From positions 1,550,001 to 1,614,000 of the forward strand of contig CATNEN010000011.1 of NCBI GenBank assembly GCA_950097015.1: a stretch of DNA of 64,000 bases, written 5' to 3'. The notes under the pieces were generated by a model. That model did no database searches. It saw only the letters and a list, made by a program, of their open reading frames with translations, and was not told where the DNA came from. Made by a program: the position numbers and the translations under genes. This stretch comes from Macrostomum hystrix. Lineage: Eukaryota; Platyhelminthes; Macrostomidae. Below, one piece after another: positions 1-10,851 of the stretch (position 1 is the first letter of the stretch; each line of letters starts with the position of its first letter).

Positions 1-3000
1 GAGGTTGTGGTGGTGTGACAGAGGGCTTGCAGAGCAGCCTGACTGTCCGAGTGAAAGATGATAGTCCTGCCTGAGATGTTTTTCTCATTCAACTCCGCAG
101 CGCAGGAGCTGATGGCCAGGACCTCGTTCTGGAAAACGCTCGAGGATTTTCCAGTGTGTTGGGCGTGTGTGGCGACAACACGTCCGTTGATAAGGATACA
201 GACCCCGAAGCCAGCGGAGCCATCCTTCATGGATCCGTCCGTGTAGCAGTGGACCTCCTGGGTGTTCCAGTGGTCGCTAACTTGGTCCCTGGTGGGGATG
301 AGAACCTTAAAGCGCTGAAGGAGGTTGAGCGAGCACGGTTCACCGTCCGTAAGGACATTGATTCCGTTGCTCGCACCCAAGTCTCTCAGGCAAAGGTCCG
401 TGTGCGGCAGGAGCTTTCGCTTCGCTGCCGCTCGTTGGGGGACGAAGCGCACACCGGCATCAAGGAGACGCCGGGCGGTTTTTGCCGCCTCCCCGCGGAT
501 AAAGATATCGAGCGGGAGGATGTTCAAGAAGGCGTTGAGGCCATCGAAGGGGGCGGATGGCGGGGCGCTCATGATCGTCCGACATGCGCGACCTTGCACT
601 CTCCGAAGAGTCTCATGGCAGGTCTTAAGCTGAAGGGCGCTAGCCCAGATCAGTCCGGCGTACGAGACAGCCGGCCTGACCATAGCAGTGTAGATCCACC
701 ATAGGCGTTTGGGGGTGAGACCCCACGTGTTGCCCACCGCCCTGCGCAGCTGCGCCAGGATCGCAAAGGCCTTTTTGGCTTTGGCATGGACATGAGGAGT
801 CCAGCTGAGCCTGTGATCGAGCGTTATGCCCAGGCATTTAGTTTGCTTCTGGAAGGTGATGTCCTTTCCATACAGCTGGAGGGGGCGAATATGCCATTTG
901 TTTTTGCTGGTGAACATGATCGCCGCTGTCTTAGACTCGGAGAGCTTCAGACCGCAGCGAGTTGCCCATCTTTCGGCGTTGTTGATAAAGTTTTGCAGAA
1001 GGTCTCGGAGGGCCTCTGGTACCGGGCCAGATGCCACTGCCGTAACATCATCCGCATAGCCGACCTTTAGGATGGGGTCTGGCTGAGAGTCTCGTAAGAG
1101 CTCGTCGATAACCATGTTCCAGAGAACTGGTGAGAGGACGCCGCCTTGTGGGCAACCTTTGCAGACAGTGACCGTCCGCTGGTGTCCAAGAAGGTGTGCC
1201 GTAGCAGTGCGGTGGCGGACCATGTACATGATCCACCTCCTAAGATGCGAATGCGTGTGCCGCATACGTAGGGCCCTGTCAAACGCCTCGAAGAGAACGT
1301 TGTCGAAGGCCCCGTCAATATCCAGGAAGATGCTCAGGGCAAAGCCGTTCCCGAGGACGGCCTTTTCCAGAGCGTCCACCAGAGCGTGGAGAGCGCTTTC
1401 GGTGGAACGTCCCGACCGAAAGGCGTGTTGATTGCCGCTTAGTGGCATATTTTTCAGCTCCACAGAGAGGAGGCGCCAGAGCACCAATCTCTCCATCAGT
1501 TTGACCATGGTGGAGGTAAGGCTAATTGGCCGAAACGATTTAATGGAATGGTAGTCCGGGCGGCCTGGCTTGGGGATAAAAACCACCCTCGCCTCGGTCC
1601 ATGCCTTCGGAACATACCCAAGCACAATGCAAGCCTTAAGGAGCTTGCAAAGATTTGTGAGGAAGCCATGGCATTTTACCGCCTCGCGGATGAAGGCTGG
1701 TATAATGCCGTCCGGCCCCGGGGATTTGAAGGGTTTGAAAGACTGGGCTGCCTTGGTAACCCGGTCTTCAGTAATGATGGACGTCGCAAGGATATGACCT
1801 CCCTCGGTGTGATCCGGGGGGTCTGTCCCTGCTGGCACGCTGGGGAAAAAGGCTGTGAGCATAGTGTCGAGCGTTTCCCCAGGGTTCTCGGTGGGTCGGC
1901 CATCGGCCTTCCTCACCGTCGAAAGCTTGGACATTTTGTCCAGCGTGAGGGCTTTGACAATTCTGGAGGTGGGGCGAGTGCCCTCAAGCTCCTCACAGTA
2001 TTGCCGCCACTTGCTGTTTTTGGCGTTTCTGACTTCCTTCTTGAAGCTATGGATGGCTTCGAGATACGCGGCCTGATCAGCCGGGTTTTTTGTCTTCGTG
2101 GCCCTGCGGTGCAGCCGCTTCGCCGTTCGACGGAGCTCGCCGAGCTGCGGATTCCACCAAGGGGCCGAAGTTTTGCCTCTGTAAGCTTTGAGGGGGCAGG
2201 AGGCCTCGAAGGCGGTGGTCAGCGAGTTGGTGAGAAACTCAGCTAGCTCATCCGCTTCATCGCAGGTGTTGGCGGGGGGGCTTAGGTTTCGTTGGGTTCC
2301 TTCGAGGTTATGCCTGAAGGCTTCCCAATCGGTATTCCTAGCGTTCCTTTTCCAAGTGATCTGGTTAGTGCAGCGTGCACCCGCCAGTTGGAAAGAGATG
2401 TATTTATGATCGGAGAGGGAGGTCTCCGGCAGAACCTGCCACTCCCTAAGGCTCTGGTAAAGCCCAGGTGTGGCTAGAGTGGCGTCGATGACCTCAGACC
2501 ACCGGCCATTGTCAAAGGTCGGGGTGCTCCCTGTGTTGCAGAACTCCAGGGACGTGGTTAAGATGTAGGCAAGGAGGTCCTCGCCTCTCGAGTTAATGTC
2601 AGAGCTCCCCCAGTGGGTGTGGTGGGCGTTAATATCGCCAGCCACTATGAGCTCATAGTTTTTGGCAGCGCAGGTTTCAGTCAGAGAGATCAGCTCCTCA
2701 GGGACTGCCGGCCTGTCGCCCGGTAAGTAAACCGAGGCGATTAAGACGGTTTTTCCTGGGAGGATGTTCTCCGTCTGGATGACACAGGTGTCCCGATCAG
2801 AAAGGTCGGGTCTGTGCCAGGCGTTGAGGGAGTCTCTCACGAGGATGCACGCCCTGGGAGTTTGGTTCTCCCAGTGACGGCTGTTGTAGAGGCAGTGATA
2901 CCCATTGGGTACATTTTGAGGCTTACCTTTATGAGTCCACGGCTCCTGGACGAGGATGAGACCCGGCATGTTGAGCTCGACATAGCGCATCAGATTGACG

Positions 3001-3062
3001 GATGCAGCTATGCAGTGTTGCAGGTTAACCTGCAGGCAGGTGATCCCAGTGTGGCCGATCAT
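1..3062 (-). CDS. LINE ORF2: AP endonuclease - reverse transcriptase - RNase H (3' end outside window)
   Basis: The frame starting at ATG 3062 is open for about 1020 codons to the window edge. Early residues read as an AP-type endonuclease (LVQEPWTHKG, ASVYLPGD, GDINAHHTHWGSSDINSRG). The reverse transcriptase follows: FRPISLTSTMVKLMERLV, LDIDGAFD near residue 580, GCPQGGVLSPVLW, and the catalytic YADD at about residue 669 (1047-1058). An RNase H domain lies near the left edge, with TDGS, a downstream Glu in NEVLAI, and SDSQAAL. The YADD codons are in the same frame as the start, and I saw no stop in that frame. ORF1's stop overlaps this start (ATGA), which suggests coupled translation. It would copy the element's RNA at the target site. 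Confidence 0.9.
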   Translation of the reverse strand, partial: MIGHTGITCLQVNLQHCIAASVNLMRYVELNMPGLILVQEPWTHKGKPQNVPNGYHCLYNSRHWENQTPRACILVRDSLNAWHRPDLSDRDTCVIQTENILPGKTVLIASVYLPGDRPAVPEELISLTETCAAKNYELIVAGDINAHHTHWGSSDINSRGEDLLAYILTTSLEFCNTGSTPTFDNGRWSEVIDATLATPGLYQSLREWQVLPETSLSDHKYISFQLAGARCTNQITWKRNARNTDWEAFRHNLEGTQRNLSPPANTCDEADELAEFLTNSLTTAFEASCPLKAYRGKTSAPWWNPQLGELRRTAKRLHRRATKTKNPADQAAYLEAIHSFKKEVRNAKNSKWRQYCEELEGTRPTSRIVKALTLDKMSKLSTVRKADGRPTENPGETLDTMLTAFFPSVPAGTDPPDHTEGGHILATSIITEDRVTKAAQSFKPFKSPGPDGIIPAFIREAVKCHGFLTNLCKLLKACIVLGYVPKAWTEARVVFIPKPGRPDYHSIKSFRPISLTSTMVKLMERLVLWRLLSVELKNMPLSGNQHAFRSGRSTESALHALVDALEKAVLGNGFALSIFLDIDGAFDNVLFEAFDRALRMRHTHSHLRRWIMYMVRHRTATAHLLGHQRTVTVCKGCPQGGVLSPVLWNMVIDELLRDSQPDPILKVGYADDVTAVASGPVPEALRDLLQNFINNAERWATRCGLKLSESKTAAIMFTSKNKWHIRPLQLYGKDITFQKQTKCLGITLDHRLSWTPHVHAKAKKAFAILAQLRRAVGNTWGLTPKRLWWIYTAMVRPAVSYAGLIWASALQLKTCHETLRRVQGRACRTIMSAPPSAPFDGLNAFLNILPLDIFIRGEAAKTARRLLDAGVRFVPQRAAAKRKLLPHTDLCLRDLGASNGINVLTDGEPCSLNLLQRFKVLIPTRDQVSDHWNTQEVHCYTDGSMKDGSAGFGVCILINGRVVATHAQHTGKSSSVFQNEVLAISSCAAELNEKNISGRTIIFHSDSQAALQALCHTTTT

Positions 3063-4645
3063 GGTCCAGCGGGAGTCTCCTTGAGCAGCTCGTCCTCCTC
3101 AGACGGGGTCGGGCTGCAGACCTCCATGAGTAGCGGCGCGCCCGCAACCGCTGTGGAGGGAACGGCGGGAATCGCTGCGGAGAGCTGCTGCTCTGACCGC
3201 TGCGTGTCCCGGCCGCTCCACCCAACAACGGTGCAGTCGCTGCCGTCACTCGACGCCTCGCCCTCGGGGGTCGGGTCCGTGTGGATGGCAGCCTCCTTCC
3301 GGTGAGGGGGATCCTCAGACCAGTCGGTGGCCACCGCTCCGTGGGTCCCGGCACTTTGCGGCTGGCTGGGAGGAAGGGAGGTTTGCGCTTTTGTAGCGCG
3401 GGAGCGCTCCAGGTGCTCTCTGAGCGCTCGGGCTTCGCTGAGCGCCCGCAAGACCAGGCCCGATTTGCGGTTGTTGCGGGCTGGTCTACGATCTCGGGGG
3501 CCGGATTCGGCGATGCGGATATTTTTGCCCGGGCGGGGGTCCGCGGACGTTGCATGCCGCTTAGCTGGCGGAGCTTTCGCCCCAGAGCCAGGAGCGGCCC
3601 GCTTATTTTCCGATCCCTCCCCGGCCTTCCTCTCCTGACAATCCAGGATGGTCAGCGGGTAGAGTCCCGGTTTGATTACGCTCTTGTGAGGGATCCTTTT
3701 GGACCAGGCTTCGGAGAAGCCGTAGATCGCCGTGAAACCCTCCGCTTCTTTGCGGACGGTTTCGTGGCAGATCAGCCCGGAGGCTGGGAGGTCCGGGTTC
3801 ATCTTCAGCAGCAGCTGCCGAAGTTGGTCCCCGGACCGGATTGAGCAGGCGTCGGGGACCCAGACACGATGACGTCGGGTCCGTGGACGCTCGGACTCGG
3901 TGGTGCACCTCAGTCTTCCGACATCGGTGCTCCACTTGAAGTCTTTGATCCGATCGCGCAGCAGGCGGCTATCCCCCGCCGATTTGCACCAGAGGAGGAC
4001 AGCCCCCTCCTGCGCTTCGGACCTGACAACGCTGACTGGTGTCCCTGCCAGTGCCAGGTCCGTGAGGCCCTCGTCGATGGTCCTGAGCATGCTTTTGAGC
4101 TGCTCGTTTGAGAGGTCCTGTTCCTCGCCGACCACAATGATCGCCGGCTGGACAGGCTCCCGCTTGGCTTTGGAGGCATAGGTCTCCTTGGCCTTGCTGG
4201 CGTTGGACGTGCCGGCCTTGTGGGTGGTGGTGGCCGTGATGGCGGTGGGGGCGGCGGCTCCAGATGGCCCTGCTGCGCCTTCCACGCTCTTTCCGTCGGC
4301 GTCGGTGCCGGCCTTGGAGATGGTGCTGGCCGGAGCGGCGGTGGGGGGGGCGGCGGATCCAGGTGGCCCTGCCGCATCTTTCGCACCCGCCTCGTGTGCA
4401 GGTGTCGGGCGCCCACCAGTCGCGGCCGCCGCAGCATTACGGCGGCGTTCGTTGCGCTTCTGGTTGCGCCTTACACGCGCTTCCTCCGAGCGCTTGCGGC
4501 TCGGGTTGCGTTTATCCTGGTCGACGATTTCAGTGGCGGGATTCTCAGTCCCACCAGCTGCACCGAGGACGTGGGACCTGCCAGTGGCAGCGTCCGGAGC
4601 GGCCGAGTTTAGCTCGGTTTCGAAAGAAGAGATGGGCGAGGCCAT
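3059..4645 (-). CDS. LINE ORF1 protein
   Basis: About 528 codons from the ATG at 4645 to TGA at 3061-3059. The frame stays open upstream to 5251 only because the 96-bp monomers there are a multiple of three; the start at 4645 (MASPISSFETEL) looks more natural because it lies outside the repeats. The protein has a strongly basic stretch (RKRSEEARVRRNQKRNERRR), an Ala/Pro/Thr-rich linker, a folded-looking middle (IIVVGEEQDLSNEQLKSML to about PGLYPLTILD) that resembles the DUF4780-type domain of other LINE ORF1 proteins, and a basic then acidic tail. I see no CCHC knuckle. The likely role is RNA binding in the retrotransposon RNP. The DUF4780 assignment is from memory of the pattern only. Confidence 0.75.
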   Translation of the reverse strand: MASPISSFETELNSAAPDAATGRSHVLGAAGGTENPATEIVDQDKRNPSRKRSEEARVRRNQKRNERRRNAAAAATGGRPTPAHEAGAKDAAGPPGSAAPPTAAPASTISKAGTDADGKSVEGAAGPSGAAAPTAITATTTHKAGTSNASKAKETYASKAKREPVQPAIIVVGEEQDLSNEQLKSMLRTIDEGLTDLALAGTPVSVVRSEAQEGAVLLWCKSAGDSRLLRDRIKDFKWSTDVGRLRCTTESERPRTRRHRVWVPDACSIRSGDQLRQLLLKMNPDLPASGLICHETVRKEAEGFTAIYGFSEAWSKRIPHKSVIKPGLYPLTILDCQERKAGEGSENKRAAPGSGAKAPPAKRHATSADPRPGKNIRIAESGPRDRRPARNNRKSGLVLRALSEARALREHLERSRATKAQTSLPPSQPQSAGTHGAVATDWSEDPPHRKEAAIHTDPTPEGEASSDGSDCTVVGWSGRDTQRSEQQLSAAIPAVPSTAVAGAPLLMEVCSPTPSEEDELLKETPAGP

Positions 4646-4849
4646 GGCTGAAAAGCAGGTGGGGGGCTGCTCGTTACACGAGTGAGAAAAGCCCGACTGG
4701 CCGACACCCCAAGCCAGCCGGGAGCAGCAAAAAGGCACCGTTAGCGGCTGGAATACTCCCCAACCAAAGCGCGGACTGAAGTCCGGCAAAGCCCAGCAGC
4801 ACGGATGCACTGGGGACATTAGAGGGTACCAAAAGGCCGGTACCGAGGC

Positions 4850-5400
4850 CTGCGGACTGGCCGCATACCCTGTTAGGGTCAAAGGGTAGTACCATTTCCT
4901 CAGAGCCGTAGCCAGAGGTACCTGATCACGCACAGGTGCACGAAGCTGCGGACTGGCCGCATACCCTGTTAAGGTCAAAGGGTAACACCATTTCCTCAGA
5001 GCCGTAGCCAGAGGTACCTGATCACGCACAGGTGCACGAAGCTGCGGACTGGCCGCATACCCTGTTAAGGTCAAAGGGTGACACCTTTCCCTCAGAGCCG
5101 TAGCCAGAGGTACCTGATCACGCACAGGTGCACGAAGCTGCGGACTGGCCGCATACCCTGTTAAGGTCAAAGGGTGACACCTTTCCCTCAGAGCCGTAGC
5201 CAGAGGTACCTGATCACGCACAGGTGCACGAAAACTGCGGACTGGCCGCATACCCTGTTAAGGTCAATGGGTGACACCTTTCCCTCAGAGCCGTAGCCAG
5301 AGGTACCTGATCACGCACAGGTGCACGAACGCTGCGGACTGGCCGCATACCCTGTTAAGGTCAAAGGGTGGCACCTTTCCCTCCAGCCGGGGCTAGAGGT
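4850..5400. repeat. Tandem 96/97-bp monomers in the 5' region of the LINE
   Basis: The motif GACTGGCCGCATACC recurs at 4855, 4951, 5047, 5143, 5240 and 5337, giving periods of 96, 96, 96, 97 and 97 bp. The monomers lie directly upstream of ORF1. By analogy with other LINEs with repeated 5' ends they may be promoter monomers; this is inference. Confidence 0.9.
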
Positions 5401-5843
5401 ACCCAGTTTGGCCAGAGGCCCTGGATGGGTCATCCAACGCTGTTGCCCATTCTGTCCGGCTGCCCTAGGGGCAGCCTTGAACACTCGCGGGGCGTGTACC
5501 CATGGGTCAGCTGACGGGGCAGCGTGGAGGGATTCCTGCACCCGAAGGCACAGGTCTCCTTCCTGCCAAGCCTGCTCAAAAAGCGACTGCAGGTGTGAGG
5601 CATCGCAGACCTTAGCCCGTGGGCCTGGTCTGACTCATACCTCACAGGCACTGTGTCCCGCCGGTGCGAGCTCGTTATTTATATGGGTCCGTTAAAAATA
5701 TTTACACTGCCTTTTCTTTCAGCTTTCTTGCGTTAATTTTGCTTTATTTCTGGGGGCTATTAATTGTCACGTCCAGACTTCTCCTATAAAAAAAGAGGAA
5801 AAAGCAATTTTCTGCCTTTTAACAAATCTATCTTTTGTTACAG

Positions 5844-7485
5844 AAACTTCAAAAGCAACAACTACGCAAAGTACAGCCTGGAAGCGTTCATGGAGCGCAA
5901 GCACGGCCTATTATCCAGCACAGTTGAGTTCAAACTGCTCAGCAAGCTACTCACAATGGATCCTTTGAAACGCATCACGGCCAAGGATGCAATGGAGGAT
6001 CGCTACTTTGTAGAAGATCCCAAGCCGTCCCAGGATGTCTTCGAAGGCATGGAAATTCCTTACAGCAAGCGGGAGTTCATCACTGACGAGGATTCCGACG
6101 ATAAGGAGAAACACCTTCAACGGGTGGGTCAATGTGGCTTCTCCTAGTTACTAAACTTTATTGTCGGATTCGAACTCCCGACCTCTCGCTCTATGTAGCT
6201 CTAGCTAGATTATTTTAAAGCGAAACTAAATCACTGTTTCATACTCCGCAGCAGCAGCATCTGCAGGCTGGCCAAGGCGGCAATAGCAGCATGTCACAGA
6301 TGTCCTCGCAGCAGCAGCAGCAGTCGTCTTCAATGATGACAGGCGAGCCGCCGGCTAAACGCGGTCGCATGCAAATGCCAGGGCCGCCGCATATTGACCC
6401 CCAACAACAACAGCAGCAGCAGCAGCAAGGCTTCCTGCAGGTAAAATATTTAATGATCATGTATACCATGTATAAACGGTCATTATTTAGGCTTATCATC
6501 CAGGATTATCGAAAAAAACTATTCGATATTTTTTGCAGAAATCCTCAGGAGTAATCAGTAGAAACTCTCAGGGATAATCTGTAGAATTTTTTGGGATAAT
6601 CGATAGAAATACTTAAGGATAAGGATAAGGATTAAATAAAACCCCTCAGGGATTATTCATAGAAATCCTCAGGGATTATTAATAGAAATCCTCAGGGATA
6701 ATCGATAAAAATCCTCAGGGATAATTCATAGAAATCCTCAGGGAAAATCGGTAGAAATCCTTAGGGAAAATCGATAGAAATCCTTAGGGAAAATCGGTAG
6801 AAATCCTCAGGGATAATTCATAGAAATCGTCAGGGAAAATCGGTAGAAATCCTCAGGGATAATTCATAGAAATTCTCAGGGATTATTAATAGAAATCCTC
6901 AGGGATAATCGATAAAAATCCTCAGGGATAAGTCATAGAAATCCTCAGGGAAAATCGGTAGAAATCCTTAGAGAAAATCGATAGAAATCCTTAGGGAAAA
7001 TCGGTAGAAATCCTCAGGGATAATTCATAGAAATCCTCAGGGAAAATCGGTAGAAATCCTCAGGGATAATTCATAGAAATTCTCAGGGATTATTAATAGA
7101 AATCCTCAGGGATAATCGATAAAAATCCTCAGGGATAAGTCATAGAAATCCTCAGGGAAAATCGGTAGAAATCCTTAGAGAAAATCGATAGAAATCCTTA
7201 GGGAAAGTCGGTAGAAATCCTCAGGGATAATTCATAGAAATCCTCAGGGAAAATCGGTAGAAATCCTCAGGGATAATTCATAGAAATCGTCAGGGAAAAT
7301 CGGTAGAAATCCTCAGGGATAGTTCATAGAAATCCTCAGGGAAAATCGGTAGAAATCCTGTGAGATAATCGTTACATTTCAGTCATCCACCTCGCTCATT
7401 CCAGTCGCATTCGAGTCAGCACAAGCGCACCTTCCAGAATCGCTACGCACCGCCGAACATTGGCTTTGGCCAGAAATTCAATTGA
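5844..7485 (+). CDS. CDK8: Cyclin-dependent kinase 8 (CDK8/19), last three exons
   Basis: Kinase of the Mediator kinase module; only the C-terminal part is in the window. Exons are 5844-6123, 6252-6440 and 7405-7485, with GT/AG borders at each join and the frame kept. The first encodes the end of the kinase lobe: KLLTMDPLKRITAKDAM, YFVEDPKPSQDVF and IPYSKREFITDEDSDDKE, which closely follow animal CDK8. The second is a Gln-rich tail with a KRGR basic patch. The third ends PPNIGFGQKFN then TGA. For the last exon an upstream AG at 7381-7382 would give the wrong frame; the AG at 7403-7404 restores it. Catalytic exons lie left of the window, so the LINE at 1-5675 sits in an intron. Intron 6441-7404 is mostly minisatellite. 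Confidence 0.93.
6541..7370. repeat. 23-bp minisatellite in a CDK8 intron
   Basis: About 36 copies of a 23-bp unit around TAGAAATCCTCAGGGATAAT, with variants ending in ATCGG, ATTCA or ATCGA. A higher-order block repeats with an offset of 207 bp (nine units), seen at 6871 and 7078. Confidence 0.95.
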
Positions 7486-7971
7486 ACATCGGTCGATTCG
7501 CCTCTCCCTCTGTGCAGCAGCAATTAGTACTAGTTTTATTTAAGTAGCTTTTCATTAGCCCTTTTCTGAGCCTACGAGATTATCCGCTGTTGAGTTGCGC
7601 TTGGCTTCATTCTGTTTTCATTCATTTTGAATGCTTTCCTCAATAGCTCTGTAAAGATAAGGTGGCATCATATATTTTGAGAATACAATCAGCTTCTGTG
7701 TGTTGCTTTTTTAATGATTTGTCCTTTTTTTTTAAAAACAAGCAACAGCTTTTTTGTCTTTTAATGCTAATGTCGTTATGGTTTTTTTTCTTAAACTTAA
7801 TTTAAAATTTCGCATTGTTTGGTTTCTTTGTTTAGAAAAACAATTGTTTGACTACACCAGGCTTCAATCTGTTGTGTTAGCTGACAAACAATTAATCATC
7901 TTGAAAATTCGTCCTAGATTTAGAATCGTCCCAACTGGTAGGTCTCTAGACGTCCAACTAGACGTCCCAAA
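7486..7971. other. CDK8 3' flank, probably 3' UTR
   Basis: AT-rich sequence after the CDK8 stop with T-runs and no gene. I see no AATAAA before the next array; the first one is at 8466-8471, so the 3' UTR may run through that array. Confidence 0.4.
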
Positions 7972-8370
7972 TCGTCTCAACCCGTTCAGGAATCGTCTCA
8001 ACCCATTAAGGAATCGTCTCAACCCGTTAAGGAATCGTCTCAACCCATTAAGGAATCGTCTCAACCCGTTAAGGAATCGTCTCAACCCGTTAAGGAATCG
8101 TCTCCACCCGTTAAGGAATCGTTTCCACCCGTTAAGGAATCGTCTCAACCCGTTAAGGAATCGTCTCCACCCATTAATGAATCGTCTCAACCCGTTAAGG
8201 AATCGTCTCAACCCGCTAAGGAATCGTCTCAACCCGTTAAGGAATCGTCTCAACCCGTTAAGGAATCGTCTCAACCCGTTAAGGAATCGTCTCAACCCGT
8301 TAAGAAATCGTCTTAACCCGTTAAGGAATCGTCTCAATCCGTTAAGGAATCGTCTCAACCCATTAAAGTA
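7972..8370. repeat. 21-bp minisatellite
   Basis: About 19 copies of a 21-bp unit centred on AAGGAATCGTCTCAACCCGT. The period is a multiple of three, so it opens false reading frames on both strands. Confidence 0.95.
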
Positions 8371-8917
8371 CAAATATTGTGCAAACTATACAGTTTTTTT
8401 AATAGCTCATTTCTGTATTCTGTGTACCATAATGGACTGGCGAAGATTTCAACATAATTTCTGTTAATAAATTGACATTTAAGCTGCAGTCCGTTCTGTT
8501 TGTTTGCATCCATGTTTTAATTCGTTTTGGCTATTTGTCGCTCGATTTTTTTCACAAATCAGGATTCTTTTTGAGATTTATTATCTATTCATTTGTTTGT
8601 TGTTTGTTCATATTCCATGCTTATTAAAGGCCTCGCTAAATTTATAAAAGTTTTTTAGTTTGCAAATTTTTTAAATTTATGATTGCTCGCTTCAATTTAA
8701 ATTTGGTAATTCTTAAAAATGCTGTTTTGTTAGTGAAAAAACACAAAATGTTTGTCTCTGTAAGTTACCAAATAGACATTCTGCAGTCAATATTGTCTTG
8801 TATTTATACAATACCGCCCCACACCATGTTTGCTGTTGCCTTGGTGTGATAACTTAGATGTTATCAAATTAACAAATAATTACTTCGATTTGACTTTTGC
8901 TTTTCTACTTTCGTGAA
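8371..8917. other. AT-rich spacer without a gene
   Basis: Contains an AATAAA at 8466-8471 that could end the CDK8 transcript. Nothing else recognisable. Confidence 0.4.
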
Positions 8918-9712
8918 AATTATCTCCCTTCAACCCTTCACAAGACTATCTGCCTTCAACCCTTCACAATAGACTCTTACTTCTACCCTTCCTATGAGAA
9001 TCTGCCTTCAACCCTTCACAAGATAATCCTTCAACCCTTCACAATAGAATCTCCCTTCAACCCTTCACAAGAGAATCTCCCTTCAACCCTTCACAGCAGA
9101 ATCTCCCTTCAACCCTTCACAAGAGAATCTTCCTTCAACCCTTCACAAGAGAATCTCCCCTCAACCCTTCACAAGAGAATCTCCTTCAACCCTTCACAGG
9201 AGAATCTACCCTCAACCCTTCACAAGAGAATCTCCCTTCAACCCTTCACAGGAGAATCTACCCTCAACCCTTCACAAGAGAATCTCCCTTCAACCCTTCA
9301 CAGGAGAATCTCCCTTCAACCATTCACAAGAGAATCTCCCTTCAACCCTTCACAGCAGAATCTCCCTTCAACCCTTCACAAGAGAATCTCCCTTCAACCA
9401 TTCACAGCAGAATCTCCCTTCAACCCTTCACAGCAGAATCTCCCTTCAACCCTTCACAAGAGAATCTCCCTTCAACCATTCACAGCAGAATCTCCCTTCA
9501 ACCCTTCACAGCAGAATCTCCCTTCTACCCTTCACAAGAGAATCTCCCTTCAACCCTTCACAAGAGAATCTCCCTTCAACCATTCACAGCAGAATCTCCC
9601 TTTAACCCTTCACAATAAAATCTCCCTTCAACCCTTCACAGCAGAATCTCCCTTCTACCCTTCACAAGAGAATCTCCCTTCAACCCTTTACAAGAGAACC
9701 CACCTTTAAGCG
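8918..9712. repeat. 26-bp minisatellite
   Basis: About 30 copies of a 26-bp unit containing AGAATCTCCCTTCAACCCTT followed by CACAAG or CACAGC. Confidence 0.95.
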
Positions 9713-10850
9713 TTACCTCAGAATTTTCTGAATGCCGCCCATGCAGTAACACTGTGCACTTTAGAAGCTCTCTTGATTTGTAAAATCACAAGTGGTGACA
9801 ATTGCACTTAGCTTACTATAGTGTTTAATCACATAGTCACTTTATTTTGGCTCCTGAACAAATATGCCGCGAGATAAAAGCAAGGCTCTAAAAGTACATT
9901 TTCTACGCCAAGGAAATGGCAAATTTGGTTGACTGAAAGTGGCCCGCAATGGCCAGTGAATGATCAGTAACTGACAATTGTTGACAAATTTCAGCAAAGC
10001 CGATCGATTTAAATTAACTTAATTCCAACGGAATTCTCATTCTCATAAATATAATTTTAATTCCGTTCGGGTAAAATTTCGACTATAAATCAAAGATTTT
10101 ATTCCTGTCGTAATCTTTGGCTTGCGTTTTTAGAAAACCAGATTTTTAGCCGAGCCTTAAACTGGGGATTTTCTCTGACTTGGCATTTGGGGAAAACATT
10201 AGAAAGATGAACAAGTTCATGTCTTGATAATTGCAGCAATTGTTAAACGTTCTTAAATTATAATAATCTATAAGAATCCCTGTGTATGTGTAATTTTATA
10301 CTCATACAGTGTAAATTAAATAGTACAAACTTTTTCCAAGATTTGAATTCGATTTGTACTCGAATGATTCTTTGTTTGTACAGATTTAATTACATTTTCC
10401 TTTCCAAACTACGAGTAAGTGTAGTGTCTGTCTGCTCTCGGTGAAATCTGATCGTGTCGTTCAGTCACCAAATTAAATTAATGTTGTTGGTACTGAATAA
10501 ATAATTCTCAACTAAATTTTGAGTATAGTTTTCTGCTTGAAACGCTAGTACACCGCAATTTAAAAAAGCTAAATTTGTTTTGAGTCAGAGTTGCTTTTGT
10601 ATTTTGTCTTTTGACTTGCCTTTAAATTATTATTTTTAAAAATAGTTAGCAGTTTATTCATATTTGTACATAAAATCTGCAGTGTGTACTAATGATTGTA
10701 TAAAGCATTTTAAAAGCGAAAATGATAAATGTGTTACACTCGCCATGCCTTCCTATCAGGAATTTATGTCTGATAAAAAGCATGTAAATACGTACTGCTT
10801 AAAACCATATTAAAAGTCTGTCTAACAGTAGACTCATTTTCAAACTGGAT
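9713..10850. other. AT-rich intergenic stretch
   Basis: No coding frame or RNA gene recognised. Near the right end, 10815-10833 holds one inverted copy of the core of the next array (GTCTAACAG). Confidence 0.4.
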
Positions 10851-10851
10851 T

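Larger units (their letters stand above)
1..5675 (-). mobile_element. Non-LTR retrotransposon (LINE) with ORF1, ORF2 and tandem 5' monomers
   Basis: A GC-rich block read on the minus strand. In order it holds a GC-rich 5' part, about six 96/97-bp tandem monomers, ORF1, and an ORF2 with endonuclease, reverse transcriptase and RNase H motifs running off the left edge. Order and domain content fit the I/R1/LOA group of LINEs; I cannot name the clade. The 5' boundary near 5675 is placed where the composition turns AT-rich; the 3' end is outside the window. Both ORFs are open, so the copy looks young. It lies antisense in an intron of CDK8, whose next exon starts at 5844. Confidence 0.9.

Noticed and set aside
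156-2246. Plus-strand frames across the LINE (for example 156-704 and 1548-2246)
   Set aside because: They are shadows of ORF2, which is open on the minus strand with endonuclease, RT and RNase H motifs.
5251-5251. ORF1 start at 5251, giving a 730-aa protein
   Set aside because: The upstream extension lies wholly within and next to the 96-bp monomers, which are in frame by length alone; ATG 4645 is the better start.
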